Source: Anthoceros angustus
Lineage: Eukaryota; Streptophyta; Anthocerotopsida; Anthocerotales; Anthocerotaceae
Reading direction: 5' to 3'
Assembly (NCBI GenBank): GCA_010909165.1
Contig: MU008195.1
Location: 496,001 to 560,000 of the forward strand
DNA length: 64,000 nucleotides
Shown here in pieces: positions 1 through 10,417 of this stretch. How positions within the stretch are numbered: position 1 is the stretch's first letter; each line of letters begins with the position of its first letter. The notes beneath the pieces were generated by a model. That model had not been told where the DNA came from and ran no database searches. It was given only the letters and a program-made list of their open reading frames with translations. The position numbers and the translations under genes are program-made.

Positions 1-1657
1 CTTCTTGCCGCCTCCTCTTCTACATTCTTTGCAGGAGGTCCGTCCTTCTTCATGGCCTTCAGGCTTCCTCTTCCCAACTCGAGAGCTCCAGATTCTTTGG
101 GAGGATCGCCTCGTGGGCATTCTGGCTCACTTTGGCAGAGTGGAACACTCTTCCACATCAACCTCCGCCTCTGCATCATCACCGCCACCACAACAGTTGT
201 GAAGAATCGTTGTATTCTCTGCGGATGGGACTTCCACGTGATTTCTTCTCCATCGCATCGCCTTATCACCTTCCTCTTCTCAACACTAAATAGTACTCAA
301 ACCAATTCACACGCTTGCCAAGCTTCTTCTCGATTAGGAACCCAAGTGCCACAAAGTGGCACCCTTTATCTGCTGACCGTGGGAGCCATACTGACTTCTC
401 AACAAGACTATCAACATCGTCCACTCTATGTCGAGAAGAGGTCATGATCCCCAAGAGGTATCCATCGTTCCCATTAGTGACATCCCCAAAATGCCTCTTG
501 ATCTCATCTTCACCTCCAATAGCCTCCTTTAGTCCAACTTTGTTGTTGCATCTCACATTCACACCCGTAGTTGACAATTCCATATCACCGTAGTGCCAAC
601 ACCAATGCTCCCCACTTTTTCGAATGTCGTGTCCTTGCAGGCAGACACCTTTGCACTATCCAACCTAGCCTTGTGGCGCCTAGCGTTCTGTCCATCTTGC
701 TTGCAGAGGCGCTTGACACACCGGAAGTATCGCGGCCGCTCACGCCACGCCGAGCTTCCAACTCGCACTAATTTTTCCATGCACCTCATCCATGACAACC
801 TTTGGTGCCCATGGCTCAAGACACGAGCGCCAGTGTCACTTTTCTCGCCGCCACCGCAGAATCAATTGGAGACTCGTCTCCCTTCTTGCCGGCCTCCTCT
901 TCTACATTCTTTGCAGGAGGTCCGTCCTTCTTCATGGCCTTCAGCTTCCTCTTCCCAACTCGAGAGCTCCAGATTGCTGGGAGGATCGCCTGGGGTCGCT
1001 CTCCGCCCGCTCGACTGTGAGTGGAACACTCTTCCACATCAACCTCCGCCTCGCATCATCACCGCCACCACAACAGTTGTGAAGAATCGCTTGTATTCTC
1101 TCGCAGATGGGACTTCCACGTGATTTCTTCTCCATCGATCCGCCTTTATCCCGCTTCCTCTTCTCAGCTAAATAGTACTCAAACCAATTCACACGCTTGC
1201 CAAGCTTCTTCTCGATTAGGAACCCAAGTGCCACAAACTGGCACCCTTTATGCAACCGTGGGAGCCCGCCCATGCCTTCTCAACAAGACTATCAACATGC
1301 GCCCACTCTATGTCGACAAGAGGTCCGTGATCCCCAAGAGGTATCCATCGCTCCCATTAGTGACATCCCCAAAATGCCTCTTGATCTCATCTTCACCTCC
1401 AATAGCCTCCTTTAGTCCAACTCGTAGTTCAAAGACATCTCACATTCACACCGTAGTTGACAATTCCATATCACCGTAGTGCCAACACCAATGCTCCCCA
1501 ATTTTTCAGAATGTCGTGTCCTTGCAGAGCCGCAGACACCTTTGCGACTCTATCCAACCTAGCCTTCAGCTGGCGCCTAGCGTTCCTGTCCATCTTGCTT
1601 GCACAGAGGCGCTTGACACACCACCGGTATCGCCACCGCCTCGCCACACGCCGAGCC
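1..1657. repeat. Two-copy direct tandem duplication, period about 880 bp
   Basis: Copy 1 covers roughly 1-757 and copy 2 roughly 882-1657. The CTCCTCTTCTACATTC stretch recurs at about 12 and 894, and the same order of short matches continues through both copies. The copies differ by many small indels, often next to CG or CTG/CAG. The left edge is cut by the window. A minus-strand reading frame is partly conserved in both copies (see separate entry). No known element family was recognised. Confidence 0.85.
266..1273 (-). pseudogene. Unrecognised minus-strand frame kept in both duplication copies
   Basis: The minus strand is open at 583-266 in copy 1 and 1273-941 in copy 2. Both encode the same core around GFLIEKKLGKRVNWFEYYL, preceded in copy 1 by an acidic and glycine-rich stretch. 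The shared peptide in two diverged copies suggests ancestral coding. Frames break at small indels and no start or stop is shared. I do not recognise the family. It could be a retroelement gag or a decayed host exon, and I assign no function. Confidence 0.25.
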
Positions 1658-1659
1658 TT

Positions 1660-2400
1660 CACCCTACTCGTTGCTAGTGACATGGTGTCCTTCACTGCAC
1701 CGTCGCTTTGTCCGCCACCCACTCCCGTTTGGCACCAGCGCCTCGCTCCAGAAGGCGGATCGCCGCACGGCCGGCGAACCCAAACGCCTTCCGCACAAAC
1801 CCACCGCCTATTGCTCGCACCACCGAGCTCCCAACCGGCCAGAAACCCATTACTCCAAGCGGTTCTCACAGACAGCCACCGTCACACCTACTATTCCGCG
1901 CACGAGAAAGCTCTAGTGTACATATAGGGACTCACCAGGAAAACCTCAAGCCGGTGGTCGCCTCGAGTTCGCCGCACCCACCGCCCGCCGCACCACAACG
2001 CCCACGTTCCACGAAAAGGTCCGACGCCGACGGACCCAAACGCCTCGACAAAGCCACCGCCCACCGCCGCACCACCGAGCTACCAACCGCCAGAAGAAAT
2101 CGGGTTCACCCTGCAGTCACAAGACAATCACCGCCACACCACCTATTGCCCGCACGACATAGCTCTAGCAAAACCCATGTAGGGACTCCACATGGTCGAC
2201 AACCTCCCTCACCGTCCAAGGTTGAGCTCGCATTCAGTGATGCATGCACAAATCCAATGCTTGTGAGTCTCAACATTAGGAGCACGATGGAAGTGGATAA
2301 CCTCATTATCACCCTTAAAAGTCAACGAGCATCCCGCTGCTTCCGCCTCCCGCTTCCCCCCCCGGTCACTTACTTACGAGTTTGTATAATAAATTGTCCC
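1660..2400. repeat. GC-rich diverged direct repeat, no gene seen
   Basis: Two related blocks, about 1760-1945 and 2025-2200, share GAACCCAAACGCC / GGACCCAAACGCC, the CACCGAGCT stretch and an ending like TAGGGACTC. A long proline-rich plus frame (1708-2403) runs across both. It looks like a composition effect and is not annotated as a gene. 2400-2600 is AT-rich with nothing recognisable. Confidence 0.5.
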
Positions 2401-2639
2401 TAGCATATATAGCAAGACTTAAACCAATAATATATCAAATAAATCAATTTTCCAAATAAAAAAATTAAATATATCTATGAAGTTAAAACGAATAGCCCTA
2501 AAAATATCGGTCAAAATGGGCATAATTTCAATTGTTAAAAATCAACGTAATGCAAAACACCACTTAGAGACTGCTTGCTTCCAAATTAGTGGTCACCTAA
2601 CCATGCTCACACCCATTCTTGCAGCTAGTAGGCTTGTCG

Positions 2640-4735
2640 CTATGGACAAGCACGCCCCAGCTTCGTGCGCCACTCATGGGTCGGGAAGACTTCATGCGGC
2701 TACTCGGCCGCACTATTGCCCCGTTGCGCTCTTCTTGTGACACCTCAACCCCTTCAATTTGGCATTGCCACTGGGGCCGTGAGTGCAATAATTGGAGTGA
2801 AGGCATGCCTTGATACCCACCCGAGTGGGTGGTCTTACAGTTGATGTCGAGAACGCCTTCAATACCATTTCTAGGAGCGCCATCTTCGAGGAGCTTAGGA
2901 TGCGTCGCAGGGAGCCTTATACCTTTTGTCCGGTGCTTCTCACGGAGGTCCTCCAACCTCTACTACCCGGCACAAGAGCGTCTCTTGAGTTCTTGTCTAC
3001 TGTCTTGGAATCGACAGTACCCGGTGGCGACCCCTAGGCGGTGCTCTCTTCGCCATTGCTCACTATAGGGCCCTATCTAGGGCCGCCTCAATTGTTGTGT
3101 CTTCCCTTGAGGGCGGCTCTCACATCCTCGGGCACAGGGACAAAGTTAAGGAGGCCTTTGAGCTCTTCTCTCATGAGCTTTCTTTGGTGGGCTTGAAGGT
3201 CAAGGCATCCAAGTGTCTGTCTGGTCTCGAGGATTCTACCTACTTTGCAATTTCCAGGGGAGATTGCTCGGCTTTGGGGCTGCAGTTCTAGGGGTCCCCG
3301 GTTCCCCGACTTCATCGGAGCTTCGACCAGCTCGCAGAGGACCTCTCCCATGTCGAGGACCTCCCTTTCTTTGGAGGATGCAGGTGGCCTTTGGAATTCT
3401 TTCCTCTGTTTTGCTAGGCGCCTGTTACCTCATCCAGACGCCTCCGTCCCCGACACTTTTTGTCGGCGGTTTGATAGGAAGATTATGGATACTCTCGGGA
3501 CATCCACAGGCTCGGGGGCTTTTGAGTGCCCTATGGGCGTCGGCCCAGCAGCGTCCCTACATGCAATTTGGAGGCAGTGCGCTCTCTTGGAGGTCTCTTC
3601 CCGGCGGCTTTCACAGGCGGTTGGGCCCTCTGCCCCTGCTTTGGCTTCTCGGTTCATCCTCCATGACAGCCCTTTCGGAGGATCTCGTATCAGTGTGGAG
3701 GAGGGAACCTTCTCTCCAAGCGTCCTTGAGGCAAGCTAGGGACATGTTATGTTATGGATGCTCGGAAGGACTTCCTCCTTTCTCGACATTTATTCTTGAT
3801 GGTTTCGGGGTTCAGCATCTACACTCGGCTCGGCGGGCTTTCGATCGCCCTCCGGGACCCCTCCATCCCAGGTCCACAAGGCGGCTCGCTCTTGTTGCAG
3901 GAAGGCGCGGTGCTTGGCTATTGGCCCGCCCATGCATCTGAGGGGTTTCACATCGCACCAACCACCTTCACTCTGCGATGCGATTAGTCTTGCTGCTCCG
4001 GCTGGCTTCTTCGCTCCTTACTTGCGAGTGCGGCTCGCCTCGATGATTAGGTACACCTTGCTCGTTGTCCCCGGTCGCCGCATTGCCACTCACGGCGCCA
4101 TCCGCGATGTCATGTTCGCCATCGCTTTCGCCGGCAGCCATGGCATGGAGGAGGCGGATGTATACTCTCCGTCTGGTCGTTCAATCGGTGACCACCCTTG
4201 TCGCGACCGAGGTTTGATGGCGAGATGTGGTGGTTACCGATCCTACGAGACACCATCTCCGCCAGTCATCACTAACGTCGAGTTGGGCTGCTTCTTGGGC
4301 GGCTCTCAAGGTCATAAATATAGCGGGATGCAAGCGGCCACCTCTTTATTCCGCTTGCACTAAAGCGTATGGGGCAATGGTGAGGACTTTGACAAATTTG
4401 TCAAGTCTGTGCCAAAGCTTACCATGCACGTAGACACGGTGCGGGCTGTCCTCTCGTACTTCACGGCATACTTGAAGCGGGTTTCAATTGCCCTTCAGCA
4501 GGCGCTCTCAGCGATCCTCCACAAGGCGGCGGCGGTGGGTGGCATCTTCCTCTACCTCCGTGGTTTGCGGGCCGTTTATTCTTCACGCATATGACATTGT
4601 GGGTGCGATGGGTGACTTTAGGTAGGGAGCTTAGTTGCTCCTCTTCACCTTGACCCCCTGGTCCCCTTTGGTTGTCCCCTCCTAGATGGGCTTTTCCCAT
4701 CGTTTTTTCACCTCAATAAAATCTCCACCTTCAAC
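2640..4735 (+). pseudogene. Non-LTR retroelement copy I: RT plus endonuclease tail, 5' truncated and frameshifted
   Basis: Read across several frames on +, the region shows RT palm motif A (TVDVENAFNTIS, about 2830-2870), a post-palm stretch (HILGHRDKVKEAFELFSHEL, about 3120-3180) and a long linker with a WLLARPCI motif (about 3915). Then come a Cys-rich patch, an RDVMFAIA stretch (about 4105) and a VVVTDPTRHH motif (about 4225). A KxGxDF-like tail with AKAYHA follows (about 4370-4430). In related proteins from algae, oomycetes and plants (family knowledge) this order is RT followed by a restriction-like endonuclease region. The zinc-finger N-terminus is missing and stops are frequent, so this is a dead copy. 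The 3' end has GATGGG-loop-CCCATC at 4685-4701 followed by AATAAAATCT. Confidence 0.65.
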
Positions 4736-4985
4736 ATTAATCACATTCTCTCTTCTCTTTCCCTCCACACATGCCTGGTCACTCAACTCTAATGATTTCT
4801 CTAGATTTTAATAATATTAAACTTTGGAGTGAAGAAATAAACTAAATTGGATAGTAATTGAACCCTAGAAGTAAAATTTGAACTTAAAATTAATATATTT
4901 AAATTTTAAATATTAATATTAAAATATTCAATATTAGAACCCATATCATCATTAAACCCTAAAGACTTTGAAATTCAAACTTAAA
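4736..4985. repeat. AT-rich spacer, duplicated at about 6685-6935
   Basis: This AT-rich block follows the 3' end of retroelement copy I and reappears almost unchanged after copy II. It is the most exact part of a roughly 1.95-kb tandem duplication (about 4.7-6.65 kb and 6.65-8.0 kb), so the retroelement 5' end and this spacer were copied together. No gene is visible. Confidence 0.8.
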
Positions 4986-6684
4986 ATATAATAGTTGCAA
5001 CCTCATAAACATTGGAGGAGGTTTATAGAGTCGTCGGGGCGTGTTCGTGGAGTGGTGTTCTCAAGGGTTTTGGAGCGTTCTCGAAAGTGTTCTCAAGGGT
5101 CTTCTATACATGGTCTTTTCCAGGTCTTCTCCATGTCTTTTACATGGCTCCCAAGATGATGCGGGCCACCCAATGCCTATCAAGGACACCCCCGTCTACT
5201 CTCGCCTTTGCTCTGGGGTCAAAGGTGAAATGTCATATTGGGCACAAGCACAAGGATTTCGACAAGACTACTTGGGAGGCACAAGTACGGCTTGCTTCTT
5301 CTTCCTGCTGGTCACCCAATCCCTCTTGGCCTCCCTTGGGCCGCCGTAGTCTGGGAATGGCGGCGGCCCAACCACCTACCGGGCGTTGTTTCACACTTGT
5401 TTCCCGAGCCCCGTCTTTTCGGCTCGAGGTCTTCACAATGATGTTCGCCTTGCGTACCGCCTTCCATTGGATCGCCTTGCGCGGGACCCCGAGGATGAGG
5501 AGGCTTGGACTCTTTTTCTTTTCTTTATCTTCCTAGGTGGTGTCTTGATAAGGGGCGGTTCTTGGCCATAGGTGGTGGCTTCGCCTCCGCCCGCTTCGGG
5601 AGGATTGGGAGGCTCTACAAGAGGAGGATCTTTTGGCGGCAAGATCTAGGTTGGGGTCGGCCAAGGTCGACCAGGTCGCTAGGGCTCTCTGCCCGGAGCT
5701 GGTGGCGCCGGTCTCGGAGGACACCATCGCCGCGCTCCGTGCCCTTCATCCAGCCCCCAGTGATAGCATTCCACAGAATACCTTCGACTTCGTGCCCGAG
5801 GAGCTTTTTTGTCTAGACAGGGCGGTCTTTGGTCGGGCCCTCTCCACTGCCCCCCGACTCTCCTCGGGTGGTCTGTCAGGGACAGTTTATGACCACCTTC
5901 GATATTATTTCTCCCTAGAGGATCCATCTAGTGGATTTTTCAGAGCTTTTCATTGGCGTGTTTGTGGCGAGGCGAGGTCCTTCGGGATCTCTCCCGAGGT
6001 CTTGGGGGCTTGCGGGTTACTAGCTTGCTCGTTGTCCACGGGTCATCGATTGCCACTCACGACGCCATCCGCGATGTCATGTTCGCCATCGCCGCGAAAG
6101 CGCCACATGGCATGGAGGGAGCGGATGTATACTCCGCAGTCGCTCACCGGTCAATTGCACTGTCCGTGCGACTGTGTCGCAGTAGGTGGTTACCGATCCT
6201 ACACGAGACACCATCTCCGCCAGTCATCACTAACCGTCCAGTTAATCACGAGCAGGCTCTCAAGGTCCGCAAATATAGCAGATGCAAGCGGCCACCTCTT
6301 TATTCCGCTTGCACTAGAAACGTATGGGGCAATGGTGAGGACTTTGACAAATTTGTCAAGTCCTGTGCCAAAGCTTACCATGCACGTAGACACGCGGGTC
6401 GTCCTCGTACTTCACAAGATACTTCCGATAACGGGTTTCAATTGCCCTTCAACGCGCCTCAACGGCGATCCTCCACAAGGCGGCCATGTGAGGTGACGAT
6501 CTTCCTCTACCTCCGTGGTTTGCGTGCCGCTTATTCTTCCCGCATATGACATTGTGGGTGAGGGTGACTTTAGGTAGGGAGCTTAGTTGCTCCTCTTCAC
6601 CTTGACCCTGGTCCCCTTTGGTTGTCCCTCCTAGATGGGCTTTTCCCATCGCTTTTTCACCTCAATAAAATCTCCACCTTCAAC
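4986..6684 (+). pseudogene. Non-LTR retroelement copy II: 5' region joined to 3' tail, RT deleted
   Basis: The 5' part (about 5010-6010) matches copy III: a degraded zinc-finger segment with CHIGHKHKDFDKTTWEAQ (about 5230), then LGSAKVDQVARALCPELVAP (about 5650) and a LEDPSS stretch (about 5920). At about 6020 it jumps to the C-terminal tail (THDAIRDVMFAIA, about 6060; GEDFDKFVKSCAKAYHARRH, about 6335) that in copy I lies downstream of the RT. The whole RT is therefore missing. The jump point shares CTTGCTCGTTGTCC with copy I (about 4049). The 3' end repeats GATGGG-loop-CCCATC (6634-6650) and AATAAAATCT. Confidence 0.7.
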
Positions 6685-6934
6685 ATTAATCACATTCTCT
6701 CTTCTCTTCCCTCCACACATGCCTGGTCACTCAACTCTAATGATTTCTCTAGATTTTAATAATATTAAACTTTGGAGTGAAGAAATAAACTAAATTGGAT
6801 AGTAATTGAACCCTAGAAGTAAAATTTGAACTTAAAATTAATATATTTAAATTTTAAATATTAATATTAAAATATTCAATATTAGAACCCATATCATCAT
6901 TAAACCCTAAAGACTTTGAAATTCAAACTTAAAA

Positions 6935-9240
6935 TATAATAGTTGCAACCTCATAAACATTGGAGGAGGTTTATAGAGTCGTGCTGGAGCGGTGTTCAGG
7001 GAGTGGTGTTCTCAAGGGTTTTGGAGCGTTCTCGAGTGTTCTCAAGGGTCTTCTATACATGGTCTTTTCCAGGGTCTTCTCCATGTCTTTTTACATGGCT
7101 CCCCAGTATGATGCGGGCCACCCAATCTGCGCCTATCAAGGACACCCCCTGCCCGGTCTGCTCTCAGCTTTGCTCTGGGGTCAAAGGACTGAAATGTCAT
7201 ATTGGGCACAAGCACAAGGATTTCGACAAGACTACTTGGGAGGCACAAGTACGGCTTGCTTCTTCTTCCGGCGCAGCGGGTCACCCAATCCCTCTTCCGG
7301 CAGCCTCCCTTGGGCCGCCGCCAGAGTCTTGGGAATGGCTTCGGAAGCAGTCCAACCACCTGCTGGCGTTGTTTCACACTTGTTTCCCGAGCTTTTTCTA
7401 TGTCTTTTGGCTCCGTCTTCACAATGATGTTCGCCTTGTATCGCCTTCCATTGGATCGCCAAGGCGGACCCCGAGGATGAGGAGGCTTGGACTCTTTTTC
7501 TTTTCTTTATCTTCCTAGGTGGTGTCTTCGGCGCTCTAGGGGCGGTTCTTCGGGCCATAGGGAGGTGGCTTCCTGCCTCCGCCGCTTTCAGGCGGGGGAT
7601 TGGGAGGCTCTACAAGAGGAGGATCTTTTGGCGGCAAGATCTAGGTTGGGGTCGGCCAAGGTCGACCAGGTCGCTAGGGCTCTCTGCCCGGAGCTGGTGG
7701 CGCCGGTCTCGGAGGACACCATCGCCGCTCGTGCCCTCTTCATCCGCCCCCTGATGATAGCATTCCACAGAATACCTTCGACTTCGTGCAGGAGCTTTTT
7801 GTCTAGGCAGGCGGTCTTTGGTCGGGCCCTCCACGCCCGACTCTCCTCGGGTGGTCTCGGGGGCAGCTTTATGACCACCTTCGATATTATTTCTCCCTAG
7901 AGGATCCATCTAGTGATTTTTCAGAGCTTTTCATTCTGGCGGCGGCTGTGGCCAGAGGCGAGGTCCTTCGCAGAATCTCTCAGGTCTTGGGGGCTTGCAG
8001 GTTACTAGTTTGCAGAAACCTACGTCGGGGGTGCGCCCTATTGCTGTCGGAGAGGTGTTCCTGTGCCTCATCAGCCGCAGCATTGCGATTCAACTTCAGG
8101 AGCACTTCCGAGAGCACCTTTGCCCCCACCAATTTGGGATTGCCACTCCAGGGGGTTGTGAGTCTGCGGCCTTTGGTATCCAGGCAGTCCTCGAGTCTCA
8201 CCCACATTGGGTTGCTCTACAGGTAGATGTCAAGAATGCCTTCAACACTGTGTCTATGGATGTCATTTTCTCGGAACTCAAGGACGCAGGTGGGCACTTA
8301 GCGGGCCTCATTCCATTTGTTCGCTCCTCCTACGGTTCTCCGTCCAATCTCTACTATCAACATGGTCCCACATACAGGCGCTTTGCCTCCACTCGGCGGG
8401 CACAAGGCAAGGGATCCATTGGGAGGCGCCTCTGGGTGGGCACACTTGTGGCGCCCTCCATAGCCTCTGCGTTCGGGAGTGCCTTTTCCCATCCGTCGAG
8501 TGATACCCATATCCTCGGGCTAGGGACAAGGTGAGGCTGCCTTTGATCTCTTCTCCTTGGAGCTTTCCCGTATAGTATTAAAGGTCAAGATCAATAAGTG
8601 TGATGTGGTCCCCTTCCGGCAATACACCCCCTCTTCACTATCCAGGGGGGGATATTATTTCTCCGCAAGGGCTTCGGATCCTCGGAGTTCCGCTGGGTCC
8701 CCTTGACTTTATTCAAGGGTTTGTGGACGTGGCTTTGGAAGAAGACGTGGCTCACATTGGGGACCTTTCACAAATTGGGGACCCTCAGGTTGCGTTTGGT
8801 ATTTTGTCTTCCTGCTTTGCGCATCGACCATCTTACCAGGACGGTTGCTCCATCCTCGGCCTTTTTATCAAGCTTGAGGCATTTTGATAGGCAGGTTATG
8901 CAGGCGCTTGGGAACATTATAGGTCCCGGCACCTTCGAATGCGCCGACGGTGACTTGGCGCGGAAACAGGCATCATTGCCAGTGGCCTTTGGAGGCACTG
9001 GCTTGCTGGCCATGGAGACCTCAGCTCCGGCAGCTTTCCTCGGGAGTTGGGCCCTCTCTGCCCCAATTTTGGCCTCTCGATTCTTAATGCAGGACTCCCC
9101 CCTTCTGGAAGCCTTCGTCTCGAGTGTTGAGGAGGGGCCTTCCCCTTGCAGGTTTCTCTTAGGCGGGCTAGGGATGCATAGGAGAGTACTTGTGAGTCTT
9201 GCTGGTTGCGCATCCTTCCGCCGCCCAGCCCGGGGGGGTT
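6935..9240 (+). pseudogene. Non-LTR retroelement copy III: zinc finger plus RT, broken frames
   Basis: In order on +: a C2H2-like finger (CPVC, then KCHIGHKH, about 7150-7215), a linker with ARALCPELVAPVSEDTIAA (about 7670-7725) ending in a RALF/HP stretch, then RT motifs SGVRPIAVGEVF (about 8023), FGIATPGG (about 8131) and QVDVKNAFNTVS (about 8220-8255). A DTHILG remnant follows (about 8500), then thumb and connector to about 9240. The catalytic ADD before THILG is lost here but present in the duplicate at 10,430. GVRPIAVGE plus a C2H2 finger fits a non-LTR RT of the restriction-like-endonuclease type (family knowledge). Several frames must be joined, so it is a pseudogene as read. Confidence 0.7.
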
Positions 9241-9343
9241 GATGATGACATGCTCGCTTATAGAGTCTCTCGTGGATCCGTGACAACCACATCGATATAA
9301 ATTTGCGCCCCTAGTATAAAAAAGGTATGACCTGAGTGACACG
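9241..9343 (-). pseudogene. Inverted retroelement piece (endonuclease motif) left of the CACTA insertion
   Basis: Read on the minus strand this piece encodes a DVVVTDP-type motif followed by SEHVI, the counterpart of VVVTDPTRHH in copy I. It is opposite in orientation to the RT just upstream. It continues, across the CACTA element, into the minus-strand fragment at 19,853-20,367, so both belong to one inverted block. The same piece recurs at about 11,145-11,249 in the duplication, where the motif reads VVVTDPTRDS. Confidence 0.65.
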
Positions 9344-10417
9344 CACTACTAGGAAACTCAGCACTTTACTACCCTTCAAATCTAGAGAGAGGATTTTAGA
9401 TGACTGCTCGCTTTACAACGAGCTTTTCAACCCATGTATTATTTTCGTATAGATTTTAACACTTTACAACATGGGTTTAGGGTTTTAACAACGTCGTATT
9501 TTTTATGGGCTTTTGATGACGTGGCTCTCTTTACGTGCATTTACAACATGGGTTTGCAAGATTACTACGACTACTATTTTCAACTTGTGTTTTTAGGGTG
9601 GTTTACAACGCCTAAACTACATTTACAATACGGTGTTTGTTTACAACGATGGCCTTTATTTTACTACAATACTTTTACAACAGAATACGCCTTTTACAAC
9701 GGAGCATCTTTTACAATAAAGTGTCTACTATTTTACATGGTTCTTTTACAATAGGAATACGCCTTTTACAACAGAGTCTTTTACAACAATGTTTGCTATT
9801 TTACAACGTTCTTTTACAACATGGAATACGCCTTTTACAACGGAGCTTTTTACAAAGGTTCTACTATTTTACATCGGTTCTTTTACAATAGGGAATACGC
9901 CTTTTACAACAGAGCGTCTTTTACAACAATGTTTGCTATTTTACAACGGTTCTTTTACAACAGGGAATACGCCTTTTACAACGGAGTGTCTCTTACAATA
10001 ATGTCTGCTATTTTACAACGGTTCTTTTACAACAGGGAATACGCCTTTTACAACGGAGCGTCTTTTACAACAATGTTTGCTATTTTACAACGGTTCTTTT
10101 ACAACAGGGAATATGCCTTTTACAATGGAGCGTCTTTTACAACAATGTCTGCTATTTTACAACGTTTCTTTTACAACAGGGAATACGCTCCTTACAATGG
10201 GGCGTCTTTTACAACAATGCCCAGTATTTTACATTACTTCTTTTACAACGCCCAAAACTACATCTACAACACGGGCTTTGTTTACAACGATGGCCTCTGT
10301 TTTATTACAACACTTTTACATTAGGGACTACGCCTTTTACAACGGAGCATCTTTTACAACAATGTCCGTGTTTACAATGGTTCTTTTACAATAGGGAATA
10401 CGCCTTTTACAATGGGG
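9344..10417. mobile_element. Duplicated CACTA 5' end with sub-terminal repeat array
   Basis: It starts with CACTACTAGGAAACTCAG directly after ACG and is an extra copy of the element end at 11,250. From about 9410 it consists of dense TTTTACAAC-type repeats, with a higher-order period of about 65 bp between 9660 and 10,200. The array ends abruptly at about 10,417, where GTGCCTTTT switches to retroelement sequence. It has no matching 3' terminus of its own and looks like the product of a duplication of RT tail plus CACTA end. Long plus-strand open frames in it are translations of the repeat. Confidence 0.7.

Noticed and set aside
1708-2403. 231-codon plus-strand proline/arginine-rich frame
   Set aside because: It spans a diverged direct repeat in GC-rich DNA, has no domain, and its composition follows the base composition.
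9660-10200. CRISPR-like regular repeats
   Set aside because: The genome is eukaryotic, the repeats are degenerate and interlocked, and there are no unique spacers or cas genes.
9434-10394. Overlapping long plus-strand frames rich in Phe-Tyr-Asn-Thr
   Set aside because: They are translations of the TTTTACAAC sub-terminal repeats. All frames stay open because of the repeat period, not selection.
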